From Sphingorhabdus sp. EL138 (GTDB lineage: Bacteria; Pseudomonadota; Alphaproteobacteria; Sphingomonadales; Sphingomonadaceae), in assembly GCF_945882965.1 (NCBI RefSeq), contig NZ_CAMCWY010000018.1, positions 1 to 59,773 on the forward strand: DNA of 59,773 bases, in the 5' to 3' direction. Shown here piece by piece: positions 34,444 through 43,989 of the stretch. Each line of letters begins with the position of its first letter. Positions within the stretch are counted from its first letter, which is position 1. The notes under the pieces were generated by a model. That model had not been told where the DNA came from, ran no database searches, and saw nothing but the letters and a program-made list of their open reading frames with translations. A program made the position numbers and the translations under genes.

Positions 34444-36621
34444 ATGAGCTTGACCACCAACCGCGTCCGTGTTGTTTTGTTAACGCAAGCGATTGGTCCG
34501 CTCGATTACCGGCTGCCCGATGCTATGGTCGCCGGGCCGGGCTGCGTCGTGATGGTGCCACTTGGCCCGCGCAAATTGCCCGGCATGATCTGGGATGATG
34601 ATGTTTTTGGCGATGCGGCGTTAGATGCCAGCAAACTTCGCGCTGTGCTTGAAATATTGGATTGTCCGCCGGTTGCGCTTAGCTTGCGTCGCCTGATCAA
34701 CTGGGTTGTGGATTATTATCTCACGAACCATGCGGCGGTCTTGCGCATGGTGTTGTCGTCGTCGGCTGCGTTCACGGCGACGGGAACCATTACCGAATAT
34801 CGCCGCACTGGTTTTGAGCCTGCACGGTTGACACCACAACGCGCGGCCGCGCTGGACGCCTTGGAGGGCGCGCAAGGCCTTGTGCGCGAGCTAGCGGCAG
34901 AAGCTGGCGTCAGCGACGCCGTCATCCGCGGGCTGATCAAAGCTGGCGCGTTTGAACCAGTTACCATCAGCGTCGATTCGCCGCTGCCCGAACCGCTGGC
35001 GGACTTTGACACGCCAAAATTGAACGACGCGCAGCAATTGGCAGCAAACAGCATGGTTGATGCGGTTCGCAAAGGTGGCTTTGACACATTCGTCCTTGAT
35101 GGCGTCACAGGATCAGGCAAAACCGAAACCTATTTTGAGGCGGTGGCCGAGGCGTTACGGCTGGGCAAACAGGTTCTGGTGCTTCTGCCCGAAATCGCGC
35201 TGACCGCGCCATTCCTTGCCCGCTTCGAAGCGCGCTTTGGCGTCGAGCCAGCTGTTTGGCACAGCAATCTGCGATCCACCCAGCGCCGCCGTGTCTGGCG
35301 TGCCGTCGCCGATGGCAGTGCAAAGGTGCTGGTGGGCGCGCGCTCGGCGCTTTTCCTTCCCTTTGCCAATTTGCGCCTGATCATCGTCGATGAGGCGCAT
35401 GAGACCAGTTTTAAACAGGAAGATGGCGTGCGCTATCATGCCCGCGACGTTGCCGTCATGCGTGGCCATTTTGAAGGATTCCCTGTGGTTCTGGCATCGG
35501 CAACACCAGCGCTGGAATCGCGGCATATGGTGGCCATTGGCCGCTACAAAGGCCTTGAAATTCCGTCGCGCTTTGGCGCGGCCAAAATGCCTGAAATCAA
35601 GGCCATCGACCTGACGCTCGACGCGCCCGAATCACAGCATTGGATTGCACCGACATTGCTGAAAGCCTTGGAAGAACGCGTCGCACGCGGCGAACAGAGC
35701 TTGTTGTTCCTCAACCGTCGTGGCTATGCGCCTTTGACCTTGTGCCGGACCTGTGGCCACCGGTTCCAATGTCCCAACTGCACAAGCTGGATGGTGGAAC
35801 ACCGCCTCGTGCGCCGTCTCGCCTGCCATCATTGTGGTCATGTTATGCCACCGCCGGAGGATTGTCCTGAATGCGGCGAAAGCGATACATTGGTTGCCTG
35901 TGGCCCCGGCGTTGAACGCATCAGTGACGAGGTGAACCGCCTGCTACCCAATGCGCGGACCATCGTTGCGACATCGGACACTTTATGGTCGCCGGAAAAG
36001 GCGGCGGAGTTCGTGTCCCTTGTAGAAAATAAGGCGGTGGATATCATCATCGGCACGCAATTAGTGACGAAGGGCTATCATTTCCCCGAACTGACGTTGG
36101 TCGGGGTGATCGACGCCGATCTGGGGCTTGAGGGCGGGGATTTGCGCGCCGCCGAACGCACCTTTCAGCAAATTGCGCAGGCCGCTGGCCGGGCAGGGCG
36201 CGGCGAGAAGCTAGGTGAGGTGTTCATCCAGACACGCAATCCCAATCATCCCGTCATCGCCGCCTTGGTCGCCGGTGACCGCGATGCATTTTATGATGCT
36301 GAAACCGAGCAACGCAAATCGGCTGGTGCGCCACCTTTCGGGCGTTTTGCGGCCATCATTATCTCGTCCGAAGATGAACGCGAAGCCATAGAGGCCGCGC
36401 GCGCCGTGGGTGGCGCTGCACCGCAGGTGAACGGAATGCATGTCTATGGCCCCGCGCCAGCACCGCTCGCCATGTTGCGTGGGCGTTATCGACAACGCCT
36501 TTTGGTCCATGCGCAGCGCTCGGTCGAGGTGCAGAATATCATCCGTGAATGGCTTGGCGGCCTACAATTCCCGCGTGGCGTGCGGGTTGGGGTCGATGTT
36601 GATCCTTATAGTTTCCTGTGA
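34444..36621 (+). CDS. priA: Primosomal protein N' (replication restart helicase)
   Basis: Recognises abandoned forks and reloads the replicative helicase. It has 725 residues from ATG 34444. The N-terminal 3'-DNA-binding domain is followed by the helicase core with Walker [15 protein letters not shown] near 223, the DEAH box (IVDEAH) near 317 and [14 protein letters not shown] near 580. Between the helicase lobes are eight cysteines in the zinc-binding pattern ([37 protein letters not shown]). A C-terminal domain ends VDVDPYSFL. Confidence 0.97.
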   Translation: MSLTTNRVRVVLLTQAIGPLDYRLPDAMVAGPGCVVMVPLGPRKLPGMIWDDDVFGDAALDASKLRAVLEILDCPPVALSLRRLINWVVDYYLTNHAAVLRMVLSSSAAFTATGTITEYRRTGFEPARLTPQRAAALDALEGAQGLVRELAAEAGVSDAVIRGLIKAGAFEPVTISVDSPLPEPLADFDTPKLNDAQQLAANSMVDAVRKGGFDTFVLDGVTGSGKTETYFEAVAEALRLGKQVLVLLPEIALTAPFLARFEARFGVEPAVWHSNLRSTQRRRVWRAVADGSAKVLVGARSALFLPFANLRLIIVDEAHETSFKQEDGVRYHARDVAVMRGHFEGFPVVLASATPALESRHMVAIGRYKGLEIPSRFGAAKMPEIKAIDLTLDAPESQHWIAPTLLKALEERVARGEQSLLFLNRRGYAPLTLCRTCGHRFQCPNCTSWMVEHRLVRRLACHHCGHVMPPPEDCPECGESDTLVACGPGVERISDEVNRLLPNARTIVATSDTLWSPEKAAEFVSLVENKAVDIIIGTQLVTKGYHFPELTLVGVIDADLGLEGGDLRAAERTFQQIAQAAGRAGRGEKLGEVFIQTRNPNHPVIAALVAGDRDAFYDAETEQRKSAGAPPFGRFAAIIISSEDEREAIEAARAVGGAAPQVNGMHVYGPAPAPLAMLRGRYRQRLLVHAQRSVEVQNIIREWLGGLQFPRGVRVGVDVDPYSFL

Positions 36622-36704
36622 TGCGCCGTTAGAGCCGCAAATAGCGGATTTACCTAATGCGTCTAATGCTGCATCGTGCCGTCAAAATATTGGGGGAGAA
36701 CAAC

Positions 36705-38651
36705 ATGCACAAAATTTTATGGGCAGCGTTATTAAGCACGGCGTCGGCAACAGGCGCGTGGGCACAAGACGCAAAGCCAGCCTCTGATGCAACGGTCACT
36801 GCGCAACGCAGCGTCGCGGCGCAGCTTCCCGCCGAAGATGGCCGTGACCTCGATTTTGCGGACAGGGGCTTTATCGGCACTTTGTCCGACCCCGTCATCA
36901 CCAACAAGGATGGCAAGCCTGTCTGGAACCTTGGCGCTTATGACTGGATGGTGGATGGCCAATCACCCGATACGGTGAACCCAAGCCTGTGGCGGCATAT
37001 GGGCCTGTTGCGCAAACATGGGCTATATGCGCTGACGGACAATGTCTGGCAAGTGCGCGGCTTTGACGTGTCGAACATGACGGTGATCAAAGGCCAAACG
37101 GGTTGGATCATCATCGACCCGCTGACCAGCCGGGATACCGCAGCGGCAGCGCTGAAACTGGTGAATGAAAAGCTTGGAGCACGGCCAGTCACTGCGGTGA
37201 TCTATAGCCATAGCCATGCCGACCATTTCGGCGGTGTGCGCGGAATCATCAATGAGGCCGACGTAAAAGCGGGCAAGGTTGAGATCATTGCGCCGGAGCA
37301 TTTTTTGGCCGAGACGGCGTCTGAAAATGTTATGGCCGGTCCTGCGATGGGCAGGCGCGCGACGTTTCAATTTGGCAATAACCTGACGCCTGGCCCGCAG
37401 GGGCAGATGGGCAGTGGCATCGGCAAAGGCATTGGCGGGGGTGATATCACGCTGATCCCGCCTACAATCGACATTCGCAAAACGGGCGAACAGCGCGAAG
37501 TCGATGGCGTGACGTTGGAGTTCCAAATGGTGCCGCAGACCGAAGCACCGGCCGAAATGAACGTCTATATGCCTGCGGCGCGCACGTTTCTGGCCGCTGA
37601 AATTGCGACCTGCAGTCTGCATAACATCCTAACTCCGCGCGGTGCGAAAGTACGTGATACGTTGGGCTGGTCCGGGTTTCTGAACGAAGCCGTCAACCTA
37701 TATGGCGAGCGGAGCGACGTCATCGCCTCAAGCCACTGCTGGCCGCGCTTTGGCCAGTCGGAGGTCAAGGGCTGGCTAGCGGGGCAGCGCGACAATTATC
37801 GGTATATGCACGACCAAACGGTGCGCATGATGAACAAGGGCATGACTCAGGCCGAGATCGCAGAAGTTTTGAAGGCACCGCCAGCTATTGGCGACAAATG
37901 GTTTAACAAGGGCTATTACGGCACCTACAGCCATAATTCGAAGGCGATCTATCAATATTATCTGGGTTGGTATGATGCCGTCCCCGCCAATCTTAACCCG
38001 CATCCGCCGGAGGTGCGCGCAGGCAAAATGGTCGCGGCGATGGGCGGCGCGAAGAAGGTCTTGGCAGAGGCGAAAAAGGCAATGAAAGCGGGGGATTATC
38101 GCTGGTCATCCGACCTGTTGAACCAACTCATCTTTGCGGAACCCAAAAATGTTGAGGGGCGGGCCTTGCTTGCTGACAGCTATGAACAGCAAGGCTATCA
38201 GTCGGAATCCGCGATCTGGCGCAACATGTTCCTGTCTGGCGCGCACGACCTGCGTGAGGGCATGAAGGCGGGCATTAACGCGCAAAGCATCGACATGATT
38301 TCGGCGATACCAACTGGTTTGTTGTTGGATTCGGTGTCGACCCGGCTGGACCCGAATATCATTGGCAATGCCACACTGGCGCTGAATTTCGTCATTTCGG
38401 ACCGAAAAGAGACCGCGAAAGTCACCGTTGGCAATTCGGTGATGTTCAGCGAAATGGGGAAGGTCCACGCCGCGCCTGCCGTGACGGTCACTGGCCCGCG
38501 CCAATTGTTTCTGGCGTTATTGTTCCTGAAAATGCCGGCGGCACAGCTACAGTTCGCTGGACTGAAAATCGAGGGTGACAGGGCGGCGATTGAAAAGCTT
38601 CAGGCCGCGCTTGACCCCATGCCGGGTGCCTTCAACATTGTAGAGCCGTAA
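36705..38651 (+). CDS. Alkyl sulfatase, SdsA1-type metallo-beta-lactamase fold
   Basis: Cleaves alkyl sulfate esters to alcohol and sulfate. It has 648 residues, starts at ATG 36705 after GGGGGAG, and has a signal peptide (MHKILWAALLSTASATGAWA), so it is periplasmic. The dizinc motif is H169-S-H171-A-D-H174 (IYSHSHADHFGG). A central dimerisation region is followed by a C-terminal SCP2-like domain from about residue 530 (NAQSIDMISAIPTGLLLDSV) that binds alkyl chains. This three-part architecture is characteristic of SdsA1. It is the second sulfur-liberating enzyme in the window, here for sulfate esters rather than sulfonates. Confidence 0.93.
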   Translation: MHKILWAALLSTASATGAWAQDAKPASDATVTAQRSVAAQLPAEDGRDLDFADRGFIGTLSDPVITNKDGKPVWNLGAYDWMVDGQSPDTVNPSLWRHMGLLRKHGLYALTDNVWQVRGFDVSNMTVIKGQTGWIIIDPLTSRDTAAAALKLVNEKLGARPVTAVIYSHSHADHFGGVRGIINEADVKAGKVEIIAPEHFLAETASENVMAGPAMGRRATFQFGNNLTPGPQGQMGSGIGKGIGGGDITLIPPTIDIRKTGEQREVDGVTLEFQMVPQTEAPAEMNVYMPAARTFLAAEIATCSLHNILTPRGAKVRDTLGWSGFLNEAVNLYGERSDVIASSHCWPRFGQSEVKGWLAGQRDNYRYMHDQTVRMMNKGMTQAEIAEVLKAPPAIGDKWFNKGYYGTYSHNSKAIYQYYLGWYDAVPANLNPHPPEVRAGKMVAAMGGAKKVLAEAKKAMKAGDYRWSSDLLNQLIFAEPKNVEGRALLADSYEQQGYQSESAIWRNMFLSGAHDLREGMKAGINAQSIDMISAIPTGLLLDSVSTRLDPNIIGNATLALNFVISDRKETAKVTVGNSVMFSEMGKVHAAPAVTVTGPRQLFLALLFLKMPAAQLQFAGLKIEGDRAAIEKLQAALDPMPGAFNIVEP

Positions 38652-38656
38652 AGGGG

Positions 38657-39655
38657 CTACATCTCCCCGCGTTGGCGGCGCAGGGCATACCATTTTGCGA
38701 CATTGGCATTATGCTGTTTCAACGTGTCGGCGAAGATATGCCCGCCCCTGCCATCAGCAACAAAGTATAAAGCGGTCGTCTTTTGCGGGTTCAGCACGGC
38801 GGCAATGGCGGCGCGTGACGGGTTGGCGATTGGTCCTTTGGGAAGGCCAGCCATGGCGTAAGTATTATAGTCGTTCACGTCCCGGATTTCGGATTTGCGA
38901 ATGCGCCGGCCAAGCGACTTCCCCTTTGTGATGGGGTAAATGATCGTTGGGTCGGCCTGCAGCCGCATTCCAATGCGCAAGCGATTGGAATACACGCCGG
39001 AGACCATACGCAATTCCGATTTGAGCGCCGTTTCCTTTTCGACAATCGACGCAAGCGTCAGCGCCTCTAATGGTGTTTTGACCATCGTGTTAGGGCTGCG
39101 CTCTCGCCACAACTCGGCCATTGTTTTTGCTCTGGCATCCTGCATGCGTTTCAGGACAGCAGCGCGCGGTTCGTTTTTGTCAAAGGCGTAGCTGTCAGGC
39201 AAAACCGAACCCTCGGCTGGTATGGAAATGCGTCCAGTGAGCTGGTCATTGGCCATGAGGCGTTCGTACACCATGATCGAAGGCATGCCTTCGGGAATAG
39301 TGACCATGCGTTGCACGGTTTTTCTATCTGTCAGGATGGACAATATGTCGGAATTGGAGGCCTTTGCCGGAATAACAAATTCGCCCGCCTTGATGGTGTT
39401 CGACGCGCCAAAAATCTTTGCCCGGCTCACAAATGCCTCGGCGGATTTGACCGCGCCGCTTTTCTCAAGCTGCCGTGCAGCCGACATCATGCTTGACCCC
39501 GGCTTAATGATTACAGTTGCCGCGCGCTGCAGCGGCCCGGGCGCCGTCCATCCATAGATAAAGTTACCGGCAATTACCGCCAGCAGCAGCGCCGCCGCAA
39601 CGACCGCCCATTTGGCGAGGCGGCGGTTTGCCTGTTTTCCATACCGCTTCACCAT
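38657..39655 (-). CDS. mltG: Endolytic murein transglycosylase MltG
   Basis: Cuts nascent glycan strands at the inner membrane and is thought to end peptidoglycan chain growth. It has 332 residues with an N-terminal transmembrane helix (about 14-32), then a LysM-like region and the YceG catalytic domain with the glutamate in LASIVEKETALKSEL and the motif LQADPTIIYPIT near 229, then NTYAMAGLPKGPIANPS. In this window it is the last gene after fabF, as in many alphaproteobacteria. Confidence 0.95.
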   Translation of the reverse strand: MVKRYGKQANRRLAKWAVVAAALLLAVIAGNFIYGWTAPGPLQRAATVIIKPGSSMMSAARQLEKSGAVKSAEAFVSRAKIFGASNTIKAGEFVIPAKASNSDILSILTDRKTVQRMVTIPEGMPSIMVYERLMANDQLTGRISIPAEGSVLPDSYAFDKNEPRAAVLKRMQDARAKTMAELWRERSPNTMVKTPLEALTLASIVEKETALKSELRMVSGVYSNRLRIGMRLQADPTIIYPITKGKSLGRRIRKSEIRDVNDYNTYAMAGLPKGPIANPSRAAIAAVLNPQKTTALYFVADGRGGHIFADTLKQHNANVAKWYALRRQRGEM

Positions 39656-39666
39656 AATTAGCCCTC

Positions 39667-39712
39667 CTCATTCCCGCAGTCAGTTCCCGCCTGCGCTGGA
39701 ATGACAAAATGA
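39667..39712. repeat. CATTCCCG-type repeat between mltG and fabF
   Basis: CTCATTCCCGCAGTCAGTTC and CGCCTGCGCTGGAATGACA flank a degenerate hairpin. It is a diverged copy of the same palindromic family seen at 15388 and 44851. Confidence 0.5.
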
Positions 39713-39741
39713 GAGATATGCGGCGGTGCTATCACGTTTGT

Positions 39742-41001
39742 TTATTCAGCCAATTTCATGATGAGGCTGGCGTTCGTCCCGCCAAAGCCGAAGCTGTTGT
39801 TCAAAACAGCTTTCACTTCGCGTTTCTTGGCGACATGTGGGACAAGGTCAACGCCTTCGGTGCCTTCATCTGGGTTGTCGAGATTGAGCGTCGGCGGCAC
39901 AATCTGGTCACGCAGCGCAAGGATGCAGAAAATGCTCTCCACCGCGCCAGCGCCGCCCAGCAAATGGCCGATGGCGGATTTGGTCGAGCTCATTGACACA
40001 TTTGCCATGGCATCACCAAATAAGCGCTTTACCGCGCCTAGCTCGATCGTATCGGCCATGGTCGATGTGCCATGCGCGTTGATATAATCAATATCGGTGG
40101 GCGTCATTCCGGCCTTTTTCAGCGCCATCTGCATGGACCGAAACGCGCCGTCACCTTCGGGATGCGGCGCAGTTACGTGATATGCATCGCCCGACAAGCC
40201 ATAGCCGACGACTTCGGCGTAGATCTTCGCACCGCGCGCCTTGGCATGTTCATATTCTTCCAAAACAACAACGCCTGCGCCTTCACCCATCACGAAACCG
40301 TCGCGGTCCTTGTCATAAGGGCGGCTGGCGGCCTCTGGACGGTCGTTATAGCTCATATTGAGCGCGCGAGCCTGCGCAAAGCCTGCGATACCCAACGGGT
40401 TGATGGTGCCCTCTGCACCGCCAGCGACCATGATGTCGGCATCATCATCGCGGATCATGCGGGCGGCATCGCCAATCGAGTGTGCGCCTGTGGAACAAGC
40501 GGTGACGACGGCGTGATTGGGGCCTTTTAGGCCATATTTGATGCTGACTTGGCCCGAGATCAGGTTAATCAACCGGCCATGCACGAAATGCGGGCTAACG
40601 CGGCTAGGGCCTTTCTCTGCCAGCAGCAACGCTTCGCTTTCAATGCCGGGTAAACCGCCGATCCCGGACCCGATGGAGCAGCCAGCCCGCACTTTTTGTT
40701 CTTCGGTCAAATCGGTGAGACCCGCATCTTCCAATGCTTGGCCAGCAGCATCAATGCCGAAAATGATAAAGGGATCGACCTGCCGTTGGACCTTGTGGTC
40801 CACGCGCTTATCGGGGTCAAAGCCCCATGGATGGTCCTTTGCCTTCACTTCGCACGCGATCAGGCATTTCTGGTTGCTGGCGTCGAAATGCGTAATCATG
40901 CCAGCACCGGATTTTCCGGCAATCAGGTTGGACCAAGTGGTTTCAACATCTGCACCCAAGGGTGTAACCAGACCTAATCCAGTGACCACGACACGACGCA
41001 T
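39742..41001 (-). CDS. fabF: 3-oxoacyl-[ACP] synthase II
   Basis: Elongates acyl-ACP with malonyl-ACP in fatty acid synthesis. It has 419 residues with the catalytic Cys in TACSTGAHSIGDA near 170, His in INAHGTSTMADTIE and His in SAIGHLLGGAGAVE, and the N-terminal MRRVVVTGLGLVTPLGAD. It follows acpP on the minus strand with a strong hairpin between them. Confidence 0.97.
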   Translation of the reverse strand: MRRVVVTGLGLVTPLGADVETTWSNLIAGKSGAGMITHFDASNQKCLIACEVKAKDHPWGFDPDKRVDHKVQRQVDPFIIFGIDAAGQALEDAGLTDLTEEQKVRAGCSIGSGIGGLPGIESEALLLAEKGPSRVSPHFVHGRLINLISGQVSIKYGLKGPNHAVVTACSTGAHSIGDAARMIRDDDADIMVAGGAEGTINPLGIAGFAQARALNMSYNDRPEAASRPYDKDRDGFVMGEGAGVVVLEEYEHAKARGAKIYAEVVGYGLSGDAYHVTAPHPEGDGAFRSMQMALKKAGMTPTDIDYINAHGTSTMADTIELGAVKRLFGDAMANVSMSSTKSAIGHLLGGAGAVESIFCILALRDQIVPPTLNLDNPDEGTEGVDLVPHVAKKREVKAVLNNSFGFGGTNASLIMKLAE

Positions 41002-41052
41002 TGCGTTATCTCCAAAATCTAATCTTTACGGCCTATTACCGCGAATAGGAGC

Positions 41053-41109
41053 CAAAAAGCAAACGGCTTTCCGACAGAAGCGCACTTAACGCTGGTCGGA
41101 AAGCCGTTT
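41053..41109 (-). terminator. Strong hairpin between acpP and fabF
   Basis: A perfect 15-pair stem (AAACGGCTTTCCGAC and GTCGGAAAGCCGTTT) with a 19-base loop. On the minus strand CTTTTT follows; on the plus strand AATTTTT follows. It lies 38 bases past the acpP stop, which explains how very high acpP mRNA can be uncoupled from fabF. Confidence 0.85.
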
Positions 41110-41147
41110 GAATTTTTATCTGGCCGCGCAGTATTGCGCGTAACGGC

Positions 41148-41381
41148 TTAGCCGTTGCTGTTGATGAAATCGATCGCGTCCTTGACGGTAGCAATCTTTT
41201 CAGCAGCATCGTCAGGAATTTCGACGTTGAATTCTTCTTCAAACGCCATAACAAGCTCAACAATATCAAGGCTATCTGCGCCAAGATCATCAATGAAGCT
41301 TGCAGCTTCTGTGACCTTATCGGCTTCAACGCCCAGATGTTCGACTACGATCTTTTTGACCCGTTCCGCGGTATCGCTCAT
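41148..41381 (-). CDS. acpP: Acyl carrier protein
   Basis: Carries acyl chains on a phosphopantetheine arm. It has 77 residues and is acidic, with the modified serine in the D-S-L motif ([18 protein letters not shown] near residue 37). It starts [18 protein letters not shown]. It sits between fabG and fabF, the usual order. Confidence 0.98.
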   Translation of the reverse strand: MSDTAERVKKIVVEHLGVEADKVTEAASFIDDLGADSLDIVELVMAFEEEFNVEIPDDAAEKIATVKDAIDFINSNG

Positions 41382-41473
41382 TTTTGTGCCCCTTATTGTT
41401 TGGGATGTTGAATTTCTGCTATTGCCCTAATGTGCAGAATAGCCGCTGGCAAGTGGCAAGCGACGCTTATGCA

Positions 41474-42211
41474 TCAAAGCATCGCCATGCCGCCATTTAC
41501 ATGGATTGTCTGGCCCGTAACATAACCCGCTTCTCTTGAGGCGAGATAGGCAACGGCGGCACCAATGTCGGCGCCTTCGCCCATGCGGCCCATCGGAATA
41601 CGCGCATTCAGCGCCTCTTTTTGCGCGTCAGGCAGGCTTTCGGTCATCGCGGTGGCGATGAAGCCGGGTGCGACGCAATTGGCCGTCACATTGCGGCTGG
41701 CGAGTTCCTGCGCGATTGCTTTTGTCATCGCCGTAAGGCCGCCTTTGGACGCGGCATAATTGGCTTGGCCGGGGTTGCCCGTGGTACCGACGACGCTGGT
41801 GATCGCAATGATACGGCCAAAGCGCGCCTTCATCATGGGTTTCGTGGCGGCGCGCATCAGGCGAAATGTTGCCTCAAGATTGATGCGGATGACGTCATCC
41901 CATTCCTCATCCTTCATACGCATCGTCAAATTGTCGCGGGTAACGCCCGCGTTGTTCACAAGAATGTCGATCTGGCCCAGTTTCTCCAGCGCAGCGGGAA
42001 CCAACGCCTCAACGCTGTCCTTGTCACCCAAGTCGCAGGGAACCGCAACATGGTCGCCACTTAAGGACGCCCGGAATGCTTCGAGCTTTTCCACGTTGGA
42101 TCCTGAAACCGCAAGCCGTGCGCCTTGGCCCGCCAGCGCGTGACAGATGGCACTGCCAATCCCGCCCGAAGCGCCGGTTACCAGCGCGGTCATGCCAGTT
42201 AGATCAAACAT
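41474..42211 (-). CDS. fabG: 3-oxoacyl-[ACP] reductase
   Basis: NADPH-dependent reductase of the fatty acid cycle, in the SDR family. It has 245 residues starting MFDLTGMTALVTGASGGIG with the TGxxxGxG cofactor motif, and Ser-Tyr-Lys catalytic residues (ITSVVGTTGNPGQANYAASK). The start at 42211 is one base beyond the upstream enoyl-CoA hydratase stop and has GGGAGA just before it. Confidence 0.96.
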   Translation of the reverse strand: MFDLTGMTALVTGASGGIGSAICHALAGQGARLAVSGSNVEKLEAFRASLSGDHVAVPCDLGDKDSVEALVPAALEKLGQIDILVNNAGVTRDNLTMRMKDEEWDDVIRINLEATFRLMRAATKPMMKARFGRIIAITSVVGTTGNPGQANYAASKGGLTAMTKAIAQELASRNVTANCVAPGFIATAMTESLPDAQKEALNARIPMGRMGEGADIGAAVAYLASREAGYVTGQTIHVNGGMAML

Positions 42212-42212
42212 A

Positions 42213-43016
42213 TCATTCTCCCTTAAATTCGGGTGCGCGCTTTTCCAGAAACGCGGTGATCGCTTCGTCATTGTCCGCAGTGGCGTGGGCAAGGCTTTGC
42301 ATCGCGGCGGACATTTCGAGGATATTTTTAAGGTCCGCCGTCTGCCCTTCGCGCAATAGGCGCTTCGTCATACGGACGGCATGTGGCGGGTTTGCGGCGA
42401 TTTTGTCCGCAATCATGCGCGCGGCGGTCATCAGGTCGGCATCATCCACCACTTGCGTAACCAGCCCGATACGCAACGCTTCGGCAGCGTCGATGGTTTC
42501 GCCGGTTAAGGCAAGTTCGGTCGCTTTTGAAAAACCGACGATGCGCGGCAACAGCCATGCGCCGCCGTCGCCCGGCGTAATGCCGAGCCGAACGAAGCTC
42601 TCCGCAAATTTGGCCGAAGACGCTGCAATCCGAATGTCGCACATCGTGCTAAGGTCAAGCCCTGCGCCAATGGCCGCACCGTTAACCGCCGCGATGACCG
42701 GAACCTCTAGCGCTTGGAACATCAGCGGCAGACGCTGGATACCATATTTGTAGTTGCGCCGGGTTTCTGCGGGCAATCCTGCGCGCAGGCCACCACTATC
42801 CGGACGCATTTGTTTTAAGTCACCGCCGGAGGAAAACACCGTCCCTGCGCCGGTCAGGATGACGCAGCGCACCGACATATCTTGATCCGCTGCCATGAAT
42901 GCATCGCACAACTGTTCGACGACAGACACATCCGAGATCGGGTTACGTTTTTCGGGCATATTCAGCGTGATGGTCAGTATGCCGCCATCGCGCGACTGGA
43001 GAATTTGGTCGTTCAT
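42213..43016 (-). CDS. Enoyl-CoA hydratase/isomerase family protein
   Basis: A 267-residue crotonase-fold protein. It shows LNMPEKRNPISD, the oxyanion-hole region VIAAVNGAAIGAGLDLSTMCDIRIA near 104-128 and the glutamate region KFAESFVRLGITPGDGGAWLL. Its ATG overlaps the fabD stop (TAATG) and its stop lies one base from fabG, so it is embedded in the fab operon. The product acts on CoA thioesters rather than ACP, so its place between fabD and fabG is unusual. Exact substrate is unknown. Confidence 0.88.
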   Translation of the reverse strand: MNDQILQSRDGGILTITLNMPEKRNPISDVSVVEQLCDAFMAADQDMSVRCVILTGAGTVFSSGGDLKQMRPDSGGLRAGLPAETRRNYKYGIQRLPLMFQALEVPVIAAVNGAAIGAGLDLSTMCDIRIAASSAKFAESFVRLGITPGDGGAWLLPRIVGFSKATELALTGETIDAAEALRIGLVTQVVDDADLMTAARMIADKIAANPPHAVRMTKRLLREGQTADLKNILEMSAAMQSLAHATADNDEAITAFLEKRAPEFKGE

Positions 43017-43954
43017 TAAATCGCTTTCAACAAGGCTTCGATGTCATCCATGCTGATGACGGTTGATGTGGTGATGTCTTCATGCGTGCTGCGCTTCACC
43101 ATGGGTGATAGCACTTTGCCGCCGAATTCAACGAAATGGGTAACGCCAGTCTCCGCCATCGCGATTGCGGACTCGCGCCAGCGCACGCGGCCAGTCACTT
43201 GCTGCACCAATTGCGCGGCGATGATGTAGGGATCGGATACCGGCGCTGCCGTGACGTTCGCAAAAAGGGTAACCAGCGGCGCATGAATGGTCGTCGTGCC
43301 AAGCGCGCTTTGCATCTCATCGGCGGCGGGTTGCATCAATGGACAGTGAAACGGTGCGGACACTGGCAACAATATTCCGCGCTTGATGCCATGGTCCTTT
43401 GCAAGCTCAATTGCGCGCTCAATCGCGCCTTTATGCCCTGAAATGACGACCTGCGAGGGGTCATTGTCATTTGCGACGGTGCAGGTTTCGCCCTCAGCCG
43501 CCGCCGCCGCCAATGCTTCGGCTTTCTCGATGTCTGCCCCAAGCAACGCGGCCATCGCGCCGACGCCGACGGGCACAGCCGCCTGCATCGCGCGCCCGCG
43601 CAGCTTCAGCAGCGCAGCGGTCACCGACAAAGGCAAAGCGCCTGCGGCGCAGAGCGCGGTATATTCGCCCAAGGAATGGCCAGCGACGAAATTGCATTTC
43701 TCCGATAACCGAACGCCGCCTTCCTTTTCCAAAACGCGCAAGGTGGCGATGGCATTGGCCATGATCGCGGGCTGCGCATTTTCGGTCAGTATGAGGTCGC
43801 TCTCGGGTCCTTCGCACATCAGGCGGAAAAGATGCTGGCCCAACGCCTCATCGACTTCCTCAAACACGGCGCGCGCAATCGGGCTGGCTTCGGCGAGCGC
43901 TTTGCCCATGCCAACGGCTTGGCTGCCTTGCCCGGGGAATATAAATGCGCGCAT
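43016..43954 (-). CDS. fabD: Malonyl-CoA:ACP transacylase
   Basis: Moves malonyl groups from CoA to ACP. It has 312 residues from ATG 43954, with FIFPGQGSQAVGMG, the active-site serine in AGHSLGEYTAL near residue 93 and the catalytic His in SAPFHCPLM near 202. First dedicated fab gene of the operon; the LD-carboxypeptidase gene lies 35 bases upstream on the same strand. Confidence 0.96.
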   Translation of the reverse strand: MRAFIFPGQGSQAVGMGKALAEASPIARAVFEEVDEALGQHLFRLMCEGPESDLILTENAQPAIMANAIATLRVLEKEGGVRLSEKCNFVAGHSLGEYTALCAAGALPLSVTAALLKLRGRAMQAAVPVGVGAMAALLGADIEKAEALAAAAAEGETCTVANDNDPSQVVISGHKGAIERAIELAKDHGIKRGILLPVSAPFHCPLMQPAADEMQSALGTTTIHAPLVTLFANVTAAPVSDPYIIAAQLVQQVTGRVRWRESAIAMAETGVTHFVEFGGKVLSPMVKRSTHEDITTSTVISMDDIEALLKAI

Positions 43955-43989
43955 AACTGCTCCTGTTCGTCCGTGTTCTGGCAATTCGC

